From the NCBI GenBank assembly GCA_015183035.1, contig JACZZP010000018.1, forward strand, positions 248,001-312,000: DNA of 64,000 nt, given 5' to 3'. Position numbers and translations under genes: made by a program. Position 1 is the stretch's first letter. Every line of letters starts with the position of its first letter. The notes beneath the pieces are model-generated. The model saw nothing but the letters and a program-made list of their open reading frames with translations. It had not been told where the DNA came from and made no database searches. The DNA comes from Meloidogyne chitwoodi (Eukaryota > Nematoda > Chromadorea > Rhabditida > Meloidogynidae). This document shows positions 11,569 through 25,000 of the stretch, in pieces.

Positions 11569-13967
11569 ATGAATTTAATTCTTATTTTAACTTTCTTTGT
11601 TTTTAAAATTGTTGGTGTTCACTCTAAGTGGAAATATGAATTTGGAAAAGAAACTTGTCCTACAAGTGATTTCCCTTGTGAAAATATTTTTAAATTAGGA
11701 AAGATTAATAAATGTAATGGGTAAGTTTATTTTCTTTTTTAAAAAATAAATATTTCATAAAATATTTTAATAATAATTAAATTTATTTTTCTTTATTTTA
11801 GCCTCGTATTTTGCTACCCAAGTCTTTTATCCAATCCTTATTTGTTTGGATATAATACAAAATTTAATAATCGTTTTGCTTTTAAAGAAGGAAATAATTC
11901 AAGAATTTGTACTCGTTTTATTAAAAAAGAAAAAGTACAAAGCCCAGAAGGAATTAAAACTGTTTGGAGTGGTTTTAGACTTTTCTATAATAATAAGAAA
12001 AATGAACTTGAAGTTAATTTGGATATTGTTGGGGAAAGGTTTGGAAACAAATAAAAGAAAAACCAGAACATCAAAAAAACATGATAAAAGTTTTCATGTT
12101 CTGGTTTTTATTTTGTTGTATGTCTTAGTTATTTTTTTAAAATAACAACAAAGACTTGTTTATTGTTTTTGTTGTATAATTTTTAAATAAAATTTTAGAG
12201 AAACTATATATCTTACCAACATCACTATACCCGACTTTCTTCAGGCAATTTCTTCCAAAAAAGGAGCAGAACCGACATGGGGTAAATAATTAATTTAAAA
12301 TAAATTATTTTTTAAGCCAAAATCAAAGAACAAAGCTATAACGACAAAGAATTTATTAAAGTAATTAAAGAAGGAGCAAAGTTAAATGAATTTGTTGGAA
12401 TTTTTGCTTTAAATGTTGATTTGGGTATTGGTATTAAATTAAAAAATAATAGAGATGTTGCTTATGCTTTTTTGGAACGAAGGGATTTGCCAAAAAGATG
12501 TAGATTAGTGAAGGTAATAATTTTATAAATTGTTGAATAAGTTTTATTTTTAAAAGAAAACGACAACAGTCAAACAAGCAACAACAACACCACTCAGAAA
12601 TCTTCATAACAAAATTAAAAACAAAACGCCAAAAATAAAGAAAACATCCACTTTAATGCCTAAAACCGAAAAACCTTGGATTCCATATGTTAATATATTC
12701 TAAAATTTGTTTAATAATTTTTTACTATAGAATACATGCAAATACTTTGAGGATCAAAAATTTGCTGAAATATATGGTTGCAGGTAATTTATTTTTATTA
12801 AATGTAATTAGATATGTATATTTTTTTACAGATGTGGACCTTTATCTTTCTATTTATTTACTATCGATTGGTAAGTAATTTCTTAAAACAATCCATATTT
12901 TCTAATTTTATCTCTTTTTGACCATTTCCTTTAAAGTATAAATGGAGTGAGAGAGCAGTAAAAGTTTAATCACTGGTAAGTCTTGAACCTACGACCTATC
13001 TCACACATAGTCGGACGCCTTACCGCCTGAGCTAACGAGGCGACATTTCTACTAATCTTTTAATTCTTAAACCTCTTCTTAAGTGTTTAACCAGCTAATT
13101 CTTTGCATTACTATATCATTTATAGAGTTGATCAAAATGAAGTTTTGAATTTAAAATTTTTAAGGTGTTGTGAAGATTATCATAATTGTATTGAAATGGT
13201 TAAAGGAAATAATACTGATTGTCCATCATTGCCAAGTAATCTGTATTATATTTCAATTAATACATCCAACTACAATTGGGAATGTGACAAATGTTTGGAA
13301 AGTAAAAATAACAAATGTCAACAGGCCCATTGTGAATGCGACAGGTTTTTTTTAAATTAACATTTTTTATTTAAATATTATTAGGCGAGTTGCAAAATGT
13401 TGGGCACAATTTCCAGTTCCAACACTTAATGATCAAGGTGGCAGCCTTAAAATTCCAGAAAATGAAAAAGATATAACTCCTGCCGTAGCATTATTCTACA
13501 ATTGCCCAATTAAATGGGTTGAAGAAGCCAAATTTTTTTCAAATGTTCCTATTGCTAAGGCTACAATAATTCGTCGAATTGCATATAAAACTGTTCACAA
13601 AGTAGTTGATTTAATAGAAGCTGGAAAAGAACTTGAACCTGAAACAGGTTCATTCTTGACATCACTTCTAGTTCTTGATGATGTAAGCAAAGATTATCTT
13701 GAATCGTTTGAAAATATTATAAATACAACATTAACTGAAATTGTAAAACAATCAAAAATTGCTTTGAAAAAGGCTGAAAAAACAATGGATGAAAAAGATT
13801 GGATTGATGCAGACACATATTTTGTGGAATATGCGAAAGTTAAATTGGCTGCCATATCTTTTGGAAAAGAATATAATGAAGCTAGAAAATGGCTTCGTTA
13901 TATTATTAAGTTAGGTAGAAAAATCGCTACCAAACGAGTAGAAAATTATAAGAAGTTAAATGGTTAA
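11569..13967 (+). CDS. Secreted PLA2-like protein, catalytic dyad lost (plus copy 2)
   Basis: Nine exons: 11569-11720, 11802-12038, 12199-12281, 12317-12513, 12557-12688, 12731-12783, 12832-12870, 13165-13344, 13385-13967, about 551 residues. The layout is that of the gene at 465-3042: identical signal peptide, Thr-rich linker, PLA2-like domain with YGCRCG, then D-W-CCEDYHNC, the NYNWECDKC stretch and CECDR, then a charged helical tail. The active-site pair is again Tyr-His in place of His-Asp. Exons 1-3, introns and upstream flank are nearly identical to copy 1; exons 6-9 have diverged strongly. It is head-to-head with minus copy 1 and convergent with minus copy 2. A function as a non-enzymatic secreted binding protein or parasitism effector is possible but unproven. 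Confidence 0.75.
12970..13044 (-). pseudogene. tRNA-His-like sequence in intron 7
   Basis: On the minus strand GTTAGCTCAGGCGGTAAGGC forms a D-arm region, CTAT-GTGTGAG-ATAG an anticodon arm whose loop positions give GTG, and GTAGG-TTCAAGA-CTTAC a T arm. The acceptor ends do not pair, so it is probably a pseudogene or SINE head. Confidence 0.5.
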
Positions 13968-14530
13968 TTTTGAAAGATTTCGCTATATGCCTAATGCTTA
14001 AAATGCAAATTAAATTTTAGATAGAATTAAGAAAACTGAAAAATCACATGATGAACTAGACTTATTTGTGGATTACCGAGGCTGCTCTCCAGGCAGACTT
14101 TAAAAATTAAGGCGAATTAATAATATTATTTTTAATATCCTATATGGAGAGCATCCTCGTTAATCTTCTAAAATGAGCTTGGTCCACTTACGTCGCTTTC
14201 TATCGTTTAAAGCATATATGAAACCATTTTGTTGCATTTTTAGCATTGAGCATACTTTTTAATTGAATATTAAATGATTTATGTAATTGTATTATTTAAT
14301 AAAATTTTAAAATTAGTAATTTTATTGTCATTACCCAGGTCGTTTCTCATATTAGAGCTAAAAAATTAACTAAAGTTTTTAAAAATAATAAACTGATCGA
14401 ATTTTGAATAGAAATACCTGATAAAGGTTTATTTAATGTATTTATATAATGCAAAAGAATGTTAACAGATTGTTAATAAGGCGAAATCAATTAAAGTAAA
14501 GCGGCCGTCCCATCCCAGAAAATAGCAAAA

Positions 14531-14600
14531 CATTGGGTAGGATTGATCCTGAGAGCTCTCTGAAACGAGGCTGTAATCCATTCAACCATCCCATCGCCTA
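14531..14600 (-). pseudogene. tRNA-like remnant
   Basis: On the minus strand GGCGATGGGATGGTTGAATGG leads to a B-box-like AGGATCAATCC about 45 bases on. The layout suggests a decayed class II tRNA. Stems are poor. Confidence 0.3.
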
Positions 14601-14829
14601 TCGAAGGCTTTCCTTTTTCATTTATTAGCTAGGCTGGAAGGAAACTTCGCCGGCCTTGCGTGTAGTGACTTCCAAAATTTGAAATTTCAAATTGAAAAAA
14701 ATAATAAAAAGAAACATTTTATTCTTTCCCACGTGTAAAAATCAAAGAAATTATAAGAACAAAGATGGAGTGAGGAAAGAGAAATATGTTAAAAAAGGAA
14801 ACTGTAAAGAAGGAGAAATTTTTTAATAT

Positions 14830-14854
14830 CGACGGCACTCTAGTGTCGTCGATC
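14830..14854. repeat. Short GC-rich perfect hairpin
   Basis: ATCGACG-G-CACT-CT-AGTG-T-CGTCGAT forms an 11-bp stem around a 2-base loop with one mismatch, in a sequence otherwise almost free of G+C. It lies in the convergent spacer. Its role is unknown. Confidence 0.5.
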
Positions 14855-15473
14855 AAAGCTTTATATTAAAAAATAAAAGAAAAACTAAAAAATAATTTTA
14901 TATCTTGTAAATAATAAGTCACCCTGAGAAGAGGTCGGGAGAACGCTAAAATCAAATAATTCAAATTTGATCAAATATTTGAAAAACTTAAAATTTGTTT
15001 AGTGTTAAGTTCCATCTTTTATGGAAATCCTTAAATTGTTTTATTTTTGTATTTACAAGATATTTACAAAATATTTAAAATATAATACATTTATCTCTCT
15101 TCCCCTTCTATTTAAATGCGAATGACTAAACTCTTAATTTTCTTTTTTTTTTTTGTGAAAAATAGGAATTTTTAAAAAATTATTTTATTTATTCTTATTT
15201 ATAGAGAAGAGGCAACTCGCACTAAATAGAAGAGGATAATGAGACTACAATTTATTTTACCCAAAATTTAATTTAAAAATTAATTCCCAACAAAAAAATT
15301 TCTTATGCAGAACTGAAGCAGAGTCAACCTAATAAATAGCTAAAATTAATATATAATGTATTGTTTATAATTCTTAATAGATAGGTATAGCCAAAAATTG
15401 TTATTTTTGTATATTTGAGTTAAGATTTAATTTGACAAGCTGAATCAAATGATAAGGTACAGCCTATATTATC

Positions 15474-15735
15474 GCAGGTAACTTTGTCAAGGTAACTTTG
15501 TCGCAGGAAACGTTGTCGCGAGATTGCTTTGTCCAAAAATGGTCTTGTAAAAAAATGATCTATTGGGGTGTTCTATTACTTCTTCGTTTTTGGGTCTATG
15601 GAGGTGGGTCTTCGCACAAATATGAATCTATTAGGGGTTTTATTACTTCTCCAAGGTGTTTTACCTAAGGCTTGTGTATAGGTTCGCAACAAAGTGGTCT
15701 CGCGACAAAGTTTCCTGCGACAATGGGCGTGTGAC
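15474..15735. repeat. Foldback with GTCGCAGGAAAC subterminal repeats
   Basis: TTGTCGCAGGAAACGTTG on the left (about 15499-15516) is matched by the complement of CAAAGTTTCCTGCGACAA on the right (about 15707-15724). Further partial AACTTTGTC units lie outside and inside, so the ends are built of tandem units. An 11-bp direct repeat ATCAAATGATA at 15444-15454 and 16038-16048 brackets a larger segment. Confidence 0.5.
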
Positions 15736-16075
15736 ACCCAGTTAATGGTTTACCGGATTTTAAGAGACCCGAATAACGGTTCCTATTACTTTCAAAAAAC
15801 CCGGTTAACGGTTCCGGTTAATCGACTTTGTGCTACCCTACTTGTATCTGATAATATCAAAAAAATCGGGAACAAAGTGGGGTAAACATTTTTACTCTCG
15901 AGATGTTCCAAAATTAAGTGTATTAAAGAGTGCTTATATTTTAAAATCTGCGGATTGCGCTTGTGAATTTTGCGATTGCGTTCAATCCCGATTTCCACAT
16001 CTTTAAAGTATTACATTCGATTCAGCTCGAAGGACAAATCAAATGATAGCCTAGTTTTCAGATAAATTACTTACG

Positions 16076-19000
16076 TCAGAGTTTGTAGGTGATACGACCA
16101 GTTTGTTCCACAGTTCTACAAAAACCTTCAGCTACATTTGCTTCGCAAATCACATCTCCCTTAGCAGCTTTCTAAATGTGTTAAATAGAATGGATTTGAA
16201 AAATGTCAGTTGAAAATACGGAACTTGTGTAGTTTAGTACACACCCCATTTATTCGCGAGAAAATATTTTATCTTTAAGTCATATTTGGTTGAAACATTT
16301 TTTGCCAATATATGGGGTATACTATATTATACGGGTACAGCCCGAAAAGGCGCCGGCCATATAGGCGCGCAATAGTATATCTAATGAAGAGAATTAGAGA
16401 TAAAAAGGAAGCGAGATACTACATGCGCCTTTTCGGGCGTGTCCCATATTATACTTTTCTCTAAAAAATAGTTTTTAAAGTCAACAAATACCTATGTAAT
16501 TTTATTAAAACTTACACGTAAACATTTGCAAAACACCTTATCACATGGTTTTTGTCCTTTTTTATCACTGTAACAGTTATCATGTTTAGTACAGCATAAT
16601 GCTATCTCATCTAAAAAATTATATTTAGGTATATTTGGGCATTCCTTGGGAATCCGGGTCCCGAACATTTTTTCATATTTTTCATAAAAATTGGTACTAA
16701 GGGGTAATCATATGCTCTGATCACGAATATGATATCAGATTTTACCAACTCATTGATTTTATCTATGATTTTTCATCCAGTACTTGATTTTTTGGTCACT
16801 ACATCATGCGTGTCAGTCAAATTATATAGCATTCGATTCCTCAATTTTTGGGGTTTAAAATTTAAATATACATATGATATCACATTCGAAAGTATTTATC
16901 GACTTGAGTTGAATGACATCAAAATCAACACGATTGGTCGATTTTACACAAAGTTATGACAATCAAGAAAAATAAAAAGACGCGAAAAATCAAGTACTTG
17001 ATGAAAAATCATAGATAAAATCAAGTGTTAGACAAAATCTGATATCAGATTCGTGATCAGCGCCCGATAACCTCCAGATACCAAGTTTCACGTAAAAATA
17101 AAAAATTTTCGGGACCGGGATTCGCAAGGAATGCCCAAATCCCTCCTCAAATAAATTTATTTAGTTTTACTAAAAATAAAATTTATATTTGGGAGGACGT
17201 TTGTAACGGGGCTGACTCGAAATTTCGAGTTTTTTTAAATTATTTTTGAGTTCGAAATCGAAATTACCTAATTTCGATTTCGAACTTTTCCCAATTTCGA
17301 TTCATTGTCATCCTTGGTTCTAAGTGAGGAGAAAATACTTATATTTGAGTATATATAAAAGAAAAATACCAGTTTCATCATATTTTAATAAAAATAGTGT
17401 CTAACCAACTGAAGATACTGGACAGAATCGCAATGCATGGACGCAGCCCACCATCTCTGTTTTGGTTAATTCTTTTTTATCTCCGCTTAATCCACAATTA
17501 AATTCATATTTCAGTTTACTTTTGCATTCATACTCTCCTTAAAATTAAAATAATAAATTATATTAATATTTGGGAACTTATCTAGTTTAAGTGCACACCA
17601 CATTTATTCGCAAAAAAAAATTTACACAACCAACATTGACTTAAAAAATAAAATATTTTCTTGTGAATAAATGCACTTAAACTAGACAATAGGGTTTCAC
17701 CGTAATTAGGTTACGGAACCGTAAAAAATTACGGAAATTTTTGATTACCGTTACAGATTACGGAAAAACCGTAAAAAATTTACACTCCTAATTCACCCCA
17801 TAAAATGACATTTTTTTGGAGAAAAAATTTCAATGAAAAATCTTTATCTATAATTAAATTGGATTCTCTTATATAGTGAGTATGGTTGAGTGGTTAGTGT
17901 GTTATCTTAGGATTCTGACCTTGATGTAGGTTCAATTCCTATATTATTTGCAATATATTGTAGGTTTTAATAATCAATGTAAAATTTGTTTTTTTTCTTT
18001 TTGAAAAATTTAAATCTATTACAAAAATAAAAGTCCTATATTTTTGATTGTGTCGCTAAAAAAAGTAAATTTTTGGCAACTAACGTGCAATATTTTTTAA
18101 ATTTTTGCATGCGGTGCTAAAAAATGTGATTTTTGGCAATAGATATTTCGAAATTATTCGTTTGCGCATTTAAAAAGGAAATTTTTTGCAATAGTGATGT
18201 AAAAAATTTTCAAAATTTTCACCAATACCAGTCAAAAGGGGAATTTTTGGCATCAGGAGTATAAATTTGAAAAATTACGGTTTATGGTAACGGCTTACGG
18301 TGGTAAATTACGGTTAAGAATACGGAAAATTTCGCTTACGGTGAGCTCTACTAGACAAGTTCCATTATTTTTTAAGTGCTATTTGTTTATATACGAATAT
18401 AAATTAATGTTCGTCCACTTGCACCCATCGGGCTTTTGACTCAAAAAAATTCACAAAAGGTTCCTCCTGTGGGTTGTCCCTGGTTGCTACAGGCATATGT
18501 TGTCCCCGACAATTGATAATCTCCCCCCATCTCTGGCCGGTAAAATTTCTCTTCCGCGTTCCCCGTAAAAGTCTTCCCTGAGGCTAGTGGATGAACACTA
18601 ATATAAACAATTCGATAATTTTAAACAACTTTGTTTAAAATAAAAAAAGTTTATAATAAAAGATTAAAAGTTTATTAAAAAACATACCCATTTCAATAAT
18701 TCCACAATACATAAATACTGGAGGACTACTCTTAAAAATTTCAGAAAAAAAAGTTTTTGTTTTTTCCCATGCGCCTTTTTTCTCCATAAAGTCTTCACGG
18801 TCACAAAATTTAGGTGTATCTTCCTTCCATGCCTCCTTTTCTTCTTTTTCTCGAAACTCTTTCTCCTTTTCCGCTTCTGTTTTTTCATTATACCCTTTAA
18901 AAAACTCGTTAATTTTTTTTTGAATCTCTTTATTTTTCCTTTCATTTTCCTGATCTTTCAACGTTTTCTGTAGTTCTTCCCACGTTATAGCAAACTCATC

Positions 19001-22000
19001 CATTATTCCTTGATTCTTAACCTTCTTTTCCCACTGAAATATATTAAATTTAAAAGTTTTAGTTAAACTTTGTTTTCTTTGTTTTTTCTATAAAATAGGG
19101 TTTATTAGTCTAAACTTTCCCGACCAAAAATTAGATTTGTCTTAAATAAGATTAAATAGGCTTGTAGCTAAAGTGACTCATAGTTAGGCAGAACAAGACT
19201 GAGAGTTTCAGCAATTCTCATTTTCTTTCGAATTATTTCGATTTGAAGGAATTTCGAGTTCGAACTTTTTCCAATTTTGACTCACCCTGATTTGTACAAA
19301 AACAAACCGGCCATGGGTCCCAAATGGGATACCCCTATTAGAAAATAGTTTGAGCGAAGACCAAGCGGTTAAAAGGGAGTTGATCAATTGGAGGTTTGAT
19401 TAATTGGAAGTTGATCAATAGGGTTGAATAAATAAAAATTAAAAGTAATGTTAAACAGGATCTGGCATCCTATATGCAATGGTAGCCTTTAAAATTAAAA
19501 GAATGATTGTGTACTTAAATAAAGAAAGAAAAAATCCAAGCTAAATAATCGATTTTTGGTTAATTTGGCATATTATATTCGATTTTTGATTAAGAGCACA
19601 AATTTCCATTTTAGAGCGCAATTTTCCGCTATGGCACAAATTTCTGCCTTGGAGCGCAATTTTCCAGAGCGCAAAATTCCGGGAGCCGATTTTTTGCCGG
19701 TTTGATTAATTCTTTATAATTATCTTATTCCAAGAGGGACAGGAATCGAACTTTTTTCATTTTTGTGAGTGAATAGGATATACTTGAATATAAATAAATA
19801 ATACTAACCGTTGAAAATGGTTTAAGCTTGTTTCCAACACATTTCCTAAAAATACTCAAAATTTAATTCTTAATTAAATTAAAAAAATTTTTAACTCAAG
19901 TCACTTGCAATAAATAATATACATAAATTTAAGAAATTTTAAAAAATTTCTTAAAAACTAATACAGTCAACTCCTTTTATAAGGACACTAATGTCTTGTC
20001 CTTATTTAAGTTTTCAGCCTTCATTTTGTATACTCAATATTAGCTCTACGATTACCGGAAAATTCCTCTTTTAGTGGAAAATTCTTCTCGAGCAAAATTT
20101 TTGGAAAATTTAAAGTTATTTTAGATCATTTTAAAAAGATTATTCTGACATACAATTTTTTAAGTGATCCAAAATCATTTTAATTATTATTTAGGGAGGA
20201 TTTTTCCTTAAAAGAGGTATTTTACAGAGAGAATATACTTATGCTTGGAGAGAAATTTTCCGAAAAATTGGAGAGGAATTTTCTGGGAGGAATTTTCCGG
20301 TCACCAGCTCTACATTAGGGTATGCGTTCTATCAGGTTTATAAGTCCCAAAAAATAATGTATTCGTCCCATGAATAAAAAGTAGACAAGACCACAACTTT
20401 CATTTGAGTCTAGGAACTTCATAGCGAACCTTCTCATAATTTTTATTTGGCAGATTTGTATATAGAGGCCTTTTTATCTTTACTAAAACATATACCACTA
20501 TATTAGAACATATTGTGTGGGATGTTTACTTTTAAGGGACGCATATACGCTGATGGGACGTATGTCTTAAGGTAAAGCCCTCATATTGGGATTCAACTAT
20601 ATTTCTTATATCAAATGGGCAATGTTTTCTCGAGTTTTCTTTAATAGAGATTATAATTTTGGCTATGGTCCAGTTTATGAGCCCAATGAAAGTGTATGAG
20701 TTCAATCAAAAATTTAAGAGTCCAAACAAGTTTTGGTATGTAAATAAAGTCTCATTTAAAGATGGGAATGGGTCACACGGGTCCATTTTCTAGTTTTTTT
20801 TAAAGAAATAGGGTTGATACCAGGACCGTTAATTCCGATTTTTTTTACAAAAACTGGAAAAGGGAGCCGGAAACAGACCTGAACCCATACCGGTAATTAC
20901 TTAACTAAGACTTTAATTGCTTATCAAAACTTGTTTGGACTCATTACTGGACCATTACAATTATTTTTTGTTAATTTATTACGATTATAATATAAAATTT
21001 TTTCAATCTATTGTATATAAAAAATCATACATTTCACACCAATAATAAAAATCTGAACAATCACCATATCCATTTTCAGTTACACATCTCCAGCTTTTTA
21101 CGTCATTTATCCATTTTTCTATACCACCAGAAGTAACTTAATTGTAATTAAAAATTACTTTTTTGCCCATAAAATATATATATTCTATGAAAAGATATTT
21201 TGGACCTTTAAAATTTAACATTTTCAGTTAATATTTTATTAGCTCTAATTTTGGATATGCATCCCCTGGTAAAATAGAATTTTTCACCCTAAAATGTCCC
21301 TCTGGTTTTTCGATTTTCAGGGACCCATATCTCGCTTCATAGGAATTTCCGCATAATGAGAGATCATTATACTCATCACATCGAGATTAATCTAATGGTA
21401 TGTCATTTGATTAAAATTTTGCGTCCGGTGTACTATAGTATATCCTATTTATTTATTAGGGATCGACCGACAAAAATATAGTTCTGGGTCGGTGCGATCC
21501 CAAATAGATATGATTTTTGTTCAGTCCAATGCATTACTTAAAAGTATTTTCATACCTTTAATACAAATTATAAATAAAAATATTTTTATTTAATTAAATT
21601 ATTTACATTCTGTGTCTAACCATCCTCCACCTGTATACCCAGGAACACATCTTGAACTATAAATTTAATTTAGATAAAATTAAGATTTTAATATTGAAGG
21701 ATTCCTGGGGTTATTTTTAATGTTGATCCCGTTTACCGACTCAGCTTTTTCCTAATAACAAAAATTAGGTTGTGTCCTCGTACCCTTGACGGGCTTTTTT
21801 TCAAAAAATCGAAAATGATCCCCTATGAGTTGTCCCCAACAATTGATAATCTCCCCCAACCCCGGAGCTTCCTTCCAACATTTTTCGTTCCCTGTTAAAT
21901 CCTCCCCGAACTTCGGGGACGCATCCTGCCAAAAAATCATTATTGTGTTTTCTATATCCTTGAAAAAAAACGTTGTGTTAGTTTAGGGATCTATCGAAAA

Positions 22001-25000
22001 AAATATAATAAATCCAATAGGGGTTGAGTGGGTGTATTAAACTACTAGTATGTAAAACAAACAATTCAAGTCTCTTCCTTAGTTCTTCATCTGTGAATGG
22101 TATTTTTGCACATTCTTTAATTGCATCACAACATCTATTCAATTTAATATTTTTTAACAAAAATTCTACTTAAATAAGTAATGTATAATTATGGAAAAAT
22201 TTCGGTAATTACCAATTCTCAAAATTTCACATATATTTATGTCATTCGAAAGAGCTTATCAAGCTCTTTCGAATGACATCAAAATTAGTCTATAATTTCA
22301 ATCTCGGGCTGTTCTTTAGTATATGGGCTCCGAGCCTGTAACATGTAATATATACCATTCGATTCGTTAAGTCGAGTTGATCACGAATTTAAAAGAATTT
22401 CTTGCGGGAGTCAAAAACTCGCCGAGTTACAGGTCCTTGAAATTCGAAAAACCATAGGGGGAGTAAGCTCTTCTAGGTGATTACTGAGACTGCACGTAAA
22501 TTATTTTCACTTGATTAATTATTTAGTTTGTAATTTTTAGCCCGTAGGGTAACGCACGTACAAAAAGCCAACCAGAAATAGCCAAAAATGAATAAGCAAT
22601 AAAACACCCCCAATAGTTTGACGTGTTACCAGCAAACTTCAATCTTTCATAACTTTGTTTATATTTTCTAATCACGATAATTTTAGTCTTATTCGATTTG
22701 TCTCGAAGAGCTCTTTCGAATAAGCTATCATACTTATTTTTGAATTTTTTCCCCAAAAAGTGCTTGGTCCGAATTTCAAGGACCTGTAGCTCTGCGAGTT
22801 TTTGTCTCCCGCAAGAAATTCTTATAAATTCATGCTCAGCTCGACTTAAGGAATCGAATGATATATTACATGTTCCAGACTCGGGGCCCATATACTTAAG
22901 CGACCACCTTTCAAATGACAAAAATTATAAGGAAAAGTTTAAAATGAAAAAAGTTATACAAGCTATTCTGAAACGGCCAATTCTGAAATGACCTTTCCGC
23001 TTTTGATTAGTGGAGAACCCTAATTTTTAATTTTTTATAATAATTTTTATCATACTTGCAATATTTATGGAAATATAATTATATTATGAAATTTTGAGAA
23101 TTTGGGAAATAATGAACTTTTACCGTAATTTATTAGTGGCTTTGTTTCCGTAAATATTTTTTAATGCCAATTTTTGAGCAGGAATGAGAAATTTAAAAAA
23201 TATTGATTCGAAATTTACCCATCCCTAACTAAGAACTTTAACGAGAGTAATAGGATTTTTAAAATTTTAATAATCTAGAACATCTCGTTAAAAGTAGACT
23301 TTAATGAACTCCACTGTACTTATAAAAGTGTTTGGAACTTTTTTGTAAACTCATACTTACTAAGTCTCTTCAGACGACTGCGATAAAGGTTACTTTCTCA
23401 TCTACAAAGGACACAGAGAATTGTGTAAAGTTTTGGAAAGGCAGGTCATATGACATTTCTCTGAGATCAACATCCAATGTTCATTTTTTCTACGTCCTTT
23501 TCACACGAGAGAGTGATCTTTTTCACAAAAGTTCTGAAGAGACTTATTATGAGTTTACAAAAAGTTCCAAACGCTGCTTATAATGAGAATATATATATAA
23601 AATATTAGATATTACTTTTCGGCTCCAGCATCAAATGGTTTGTACTTTTTATCACATCTTAAAAAATTTTTTTAATATTTGCCTAAATAATAATAAATTT
23701 ACTTTTTATCTCTAAACTATTTTAAAATTTATTAAAATTTTAATACTTACAACGGGTATTCAAATCTATCTCCATCAAGCCATGCAGAATATCTTTTACC
23801 AGTATCATCATTAATTCCTGGATTTTCACATGTGGTGTGTACATAATTGTAATATGAAACAATTCTATCATCTTTACAATAACTAAAAATACAGATTTTC
23901 ATTTTTAAAAATTATAAATTTTTAAATTTTATTTAAATAAACTTTTTCTTATTATTTCAAGATTTCCATTTGTATTTTAAATTAAAGTAATCTAAAATCT
24001 CATATACATCAAAATTTTGAAATGTACTTTATTCTAAGTATATAACAGGGCTGGCAAAATCGGAAAATAAAAACAGAAGTCCGAAATAAAAATGATCTAA
24101 AAATCCGAAATATCTGAAATTTACGAAATCCTAAACCTGCTCTCAGTGATCGGCAAGTTCCAGTTCCGGAAATGGAACCATGGAACTACCAAATTTTTGG
24201 AACTGGAACTGGTTCTGGAACTAGTTCCGGAACTGGAACTGGCCCGGAACTAGTTCCTTACCCCACAATAGTTCCAGAACTGGAACTATGTAAATTAAAA
24301 ATGCAGTTCCAAAACTGGAACTTCAAAAATTCAAAAACAAGTTCTGGAACTGGAACTAGTTCCGTTGAAATTTTGGAACTTGCCGATCACTGCTGCTCTT
24401 ATATATAATGTCTTTTAAGCATTTATAGAGGAAGATTAAAGAGAAAAGGATTTTGGCAGTTAAGAGGAAAGTACTAAGGTTTTTAACAGGGTTGGGCAAA
24501 ATTGAAAAATTAAGGATGAAATACGAAAGGCCTAAAAGCTAAAAGATATGAATTTTGAAAGTTGCCCAGCATTTATTTCTATTGTGTGACCTCATCTTTT
24601 CATATTTTATTTTCTTTTATAGTAAATAGCAAAAAACAATAAACTTAAAATATCCTGCAAAAAACATTTACACAATACTGAGACTCAAGCGTCTCTGACT
24701 CAAGCGTCTCTGACTCAAGCGTCTCTGACTCAAGCGTCTCTGACTCAAGCGTCTCTGACTCAAGCGTCTCTGACTCAAGCGTCTCTGACTCAAGCGTCTC
24801 TGACTCAAGCGTCTCTGACTCAAGCGTCTCTGACTCAAGCGTCTCTGACTCAAGCGTCTCTGACTCAAGCGTCTCTGACTCAAGCGTCTCTGACTCAAGC
24901 GTCTCTGACTCAAGCGTCTCTGACTCAAGCGTCTCTGACTCAAGCGTCTCTGACTCAAGCGTCTCTGACTCAAGCGTCTCTGACTCAAGCGTCTCTGACT

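Larger units (their letters stand above)
13968..16075. other. Convergent intergenic region
   Basis: This lies between the 3' ends of plus copy 2 and minus copy 2. A foldback near 14080-14160 pairs GAGGCTGCTCTCC with GGAGAGCATCCTC. A tRNA-like sequence, a short GC hairpin and a GTCGCAGG foldback are listed separately. No gene was recognised; the 63- to 76-codon open frames here overlap repeats and lack conserved features. Confidence 0.5.

Noticed and set aside
13656..13967. Stand-alone gene of 103 codons
   Set aside because: It is the 3' part of the last exon of plus copy 2.
22523..22991. Overlapping open frames of 97 and 132 codons on opposite strands
   Set aside because: Both read through the inverted arms of the 22320-22894 foldback; the peptides mirror each other's repeat sequence and have no family features.
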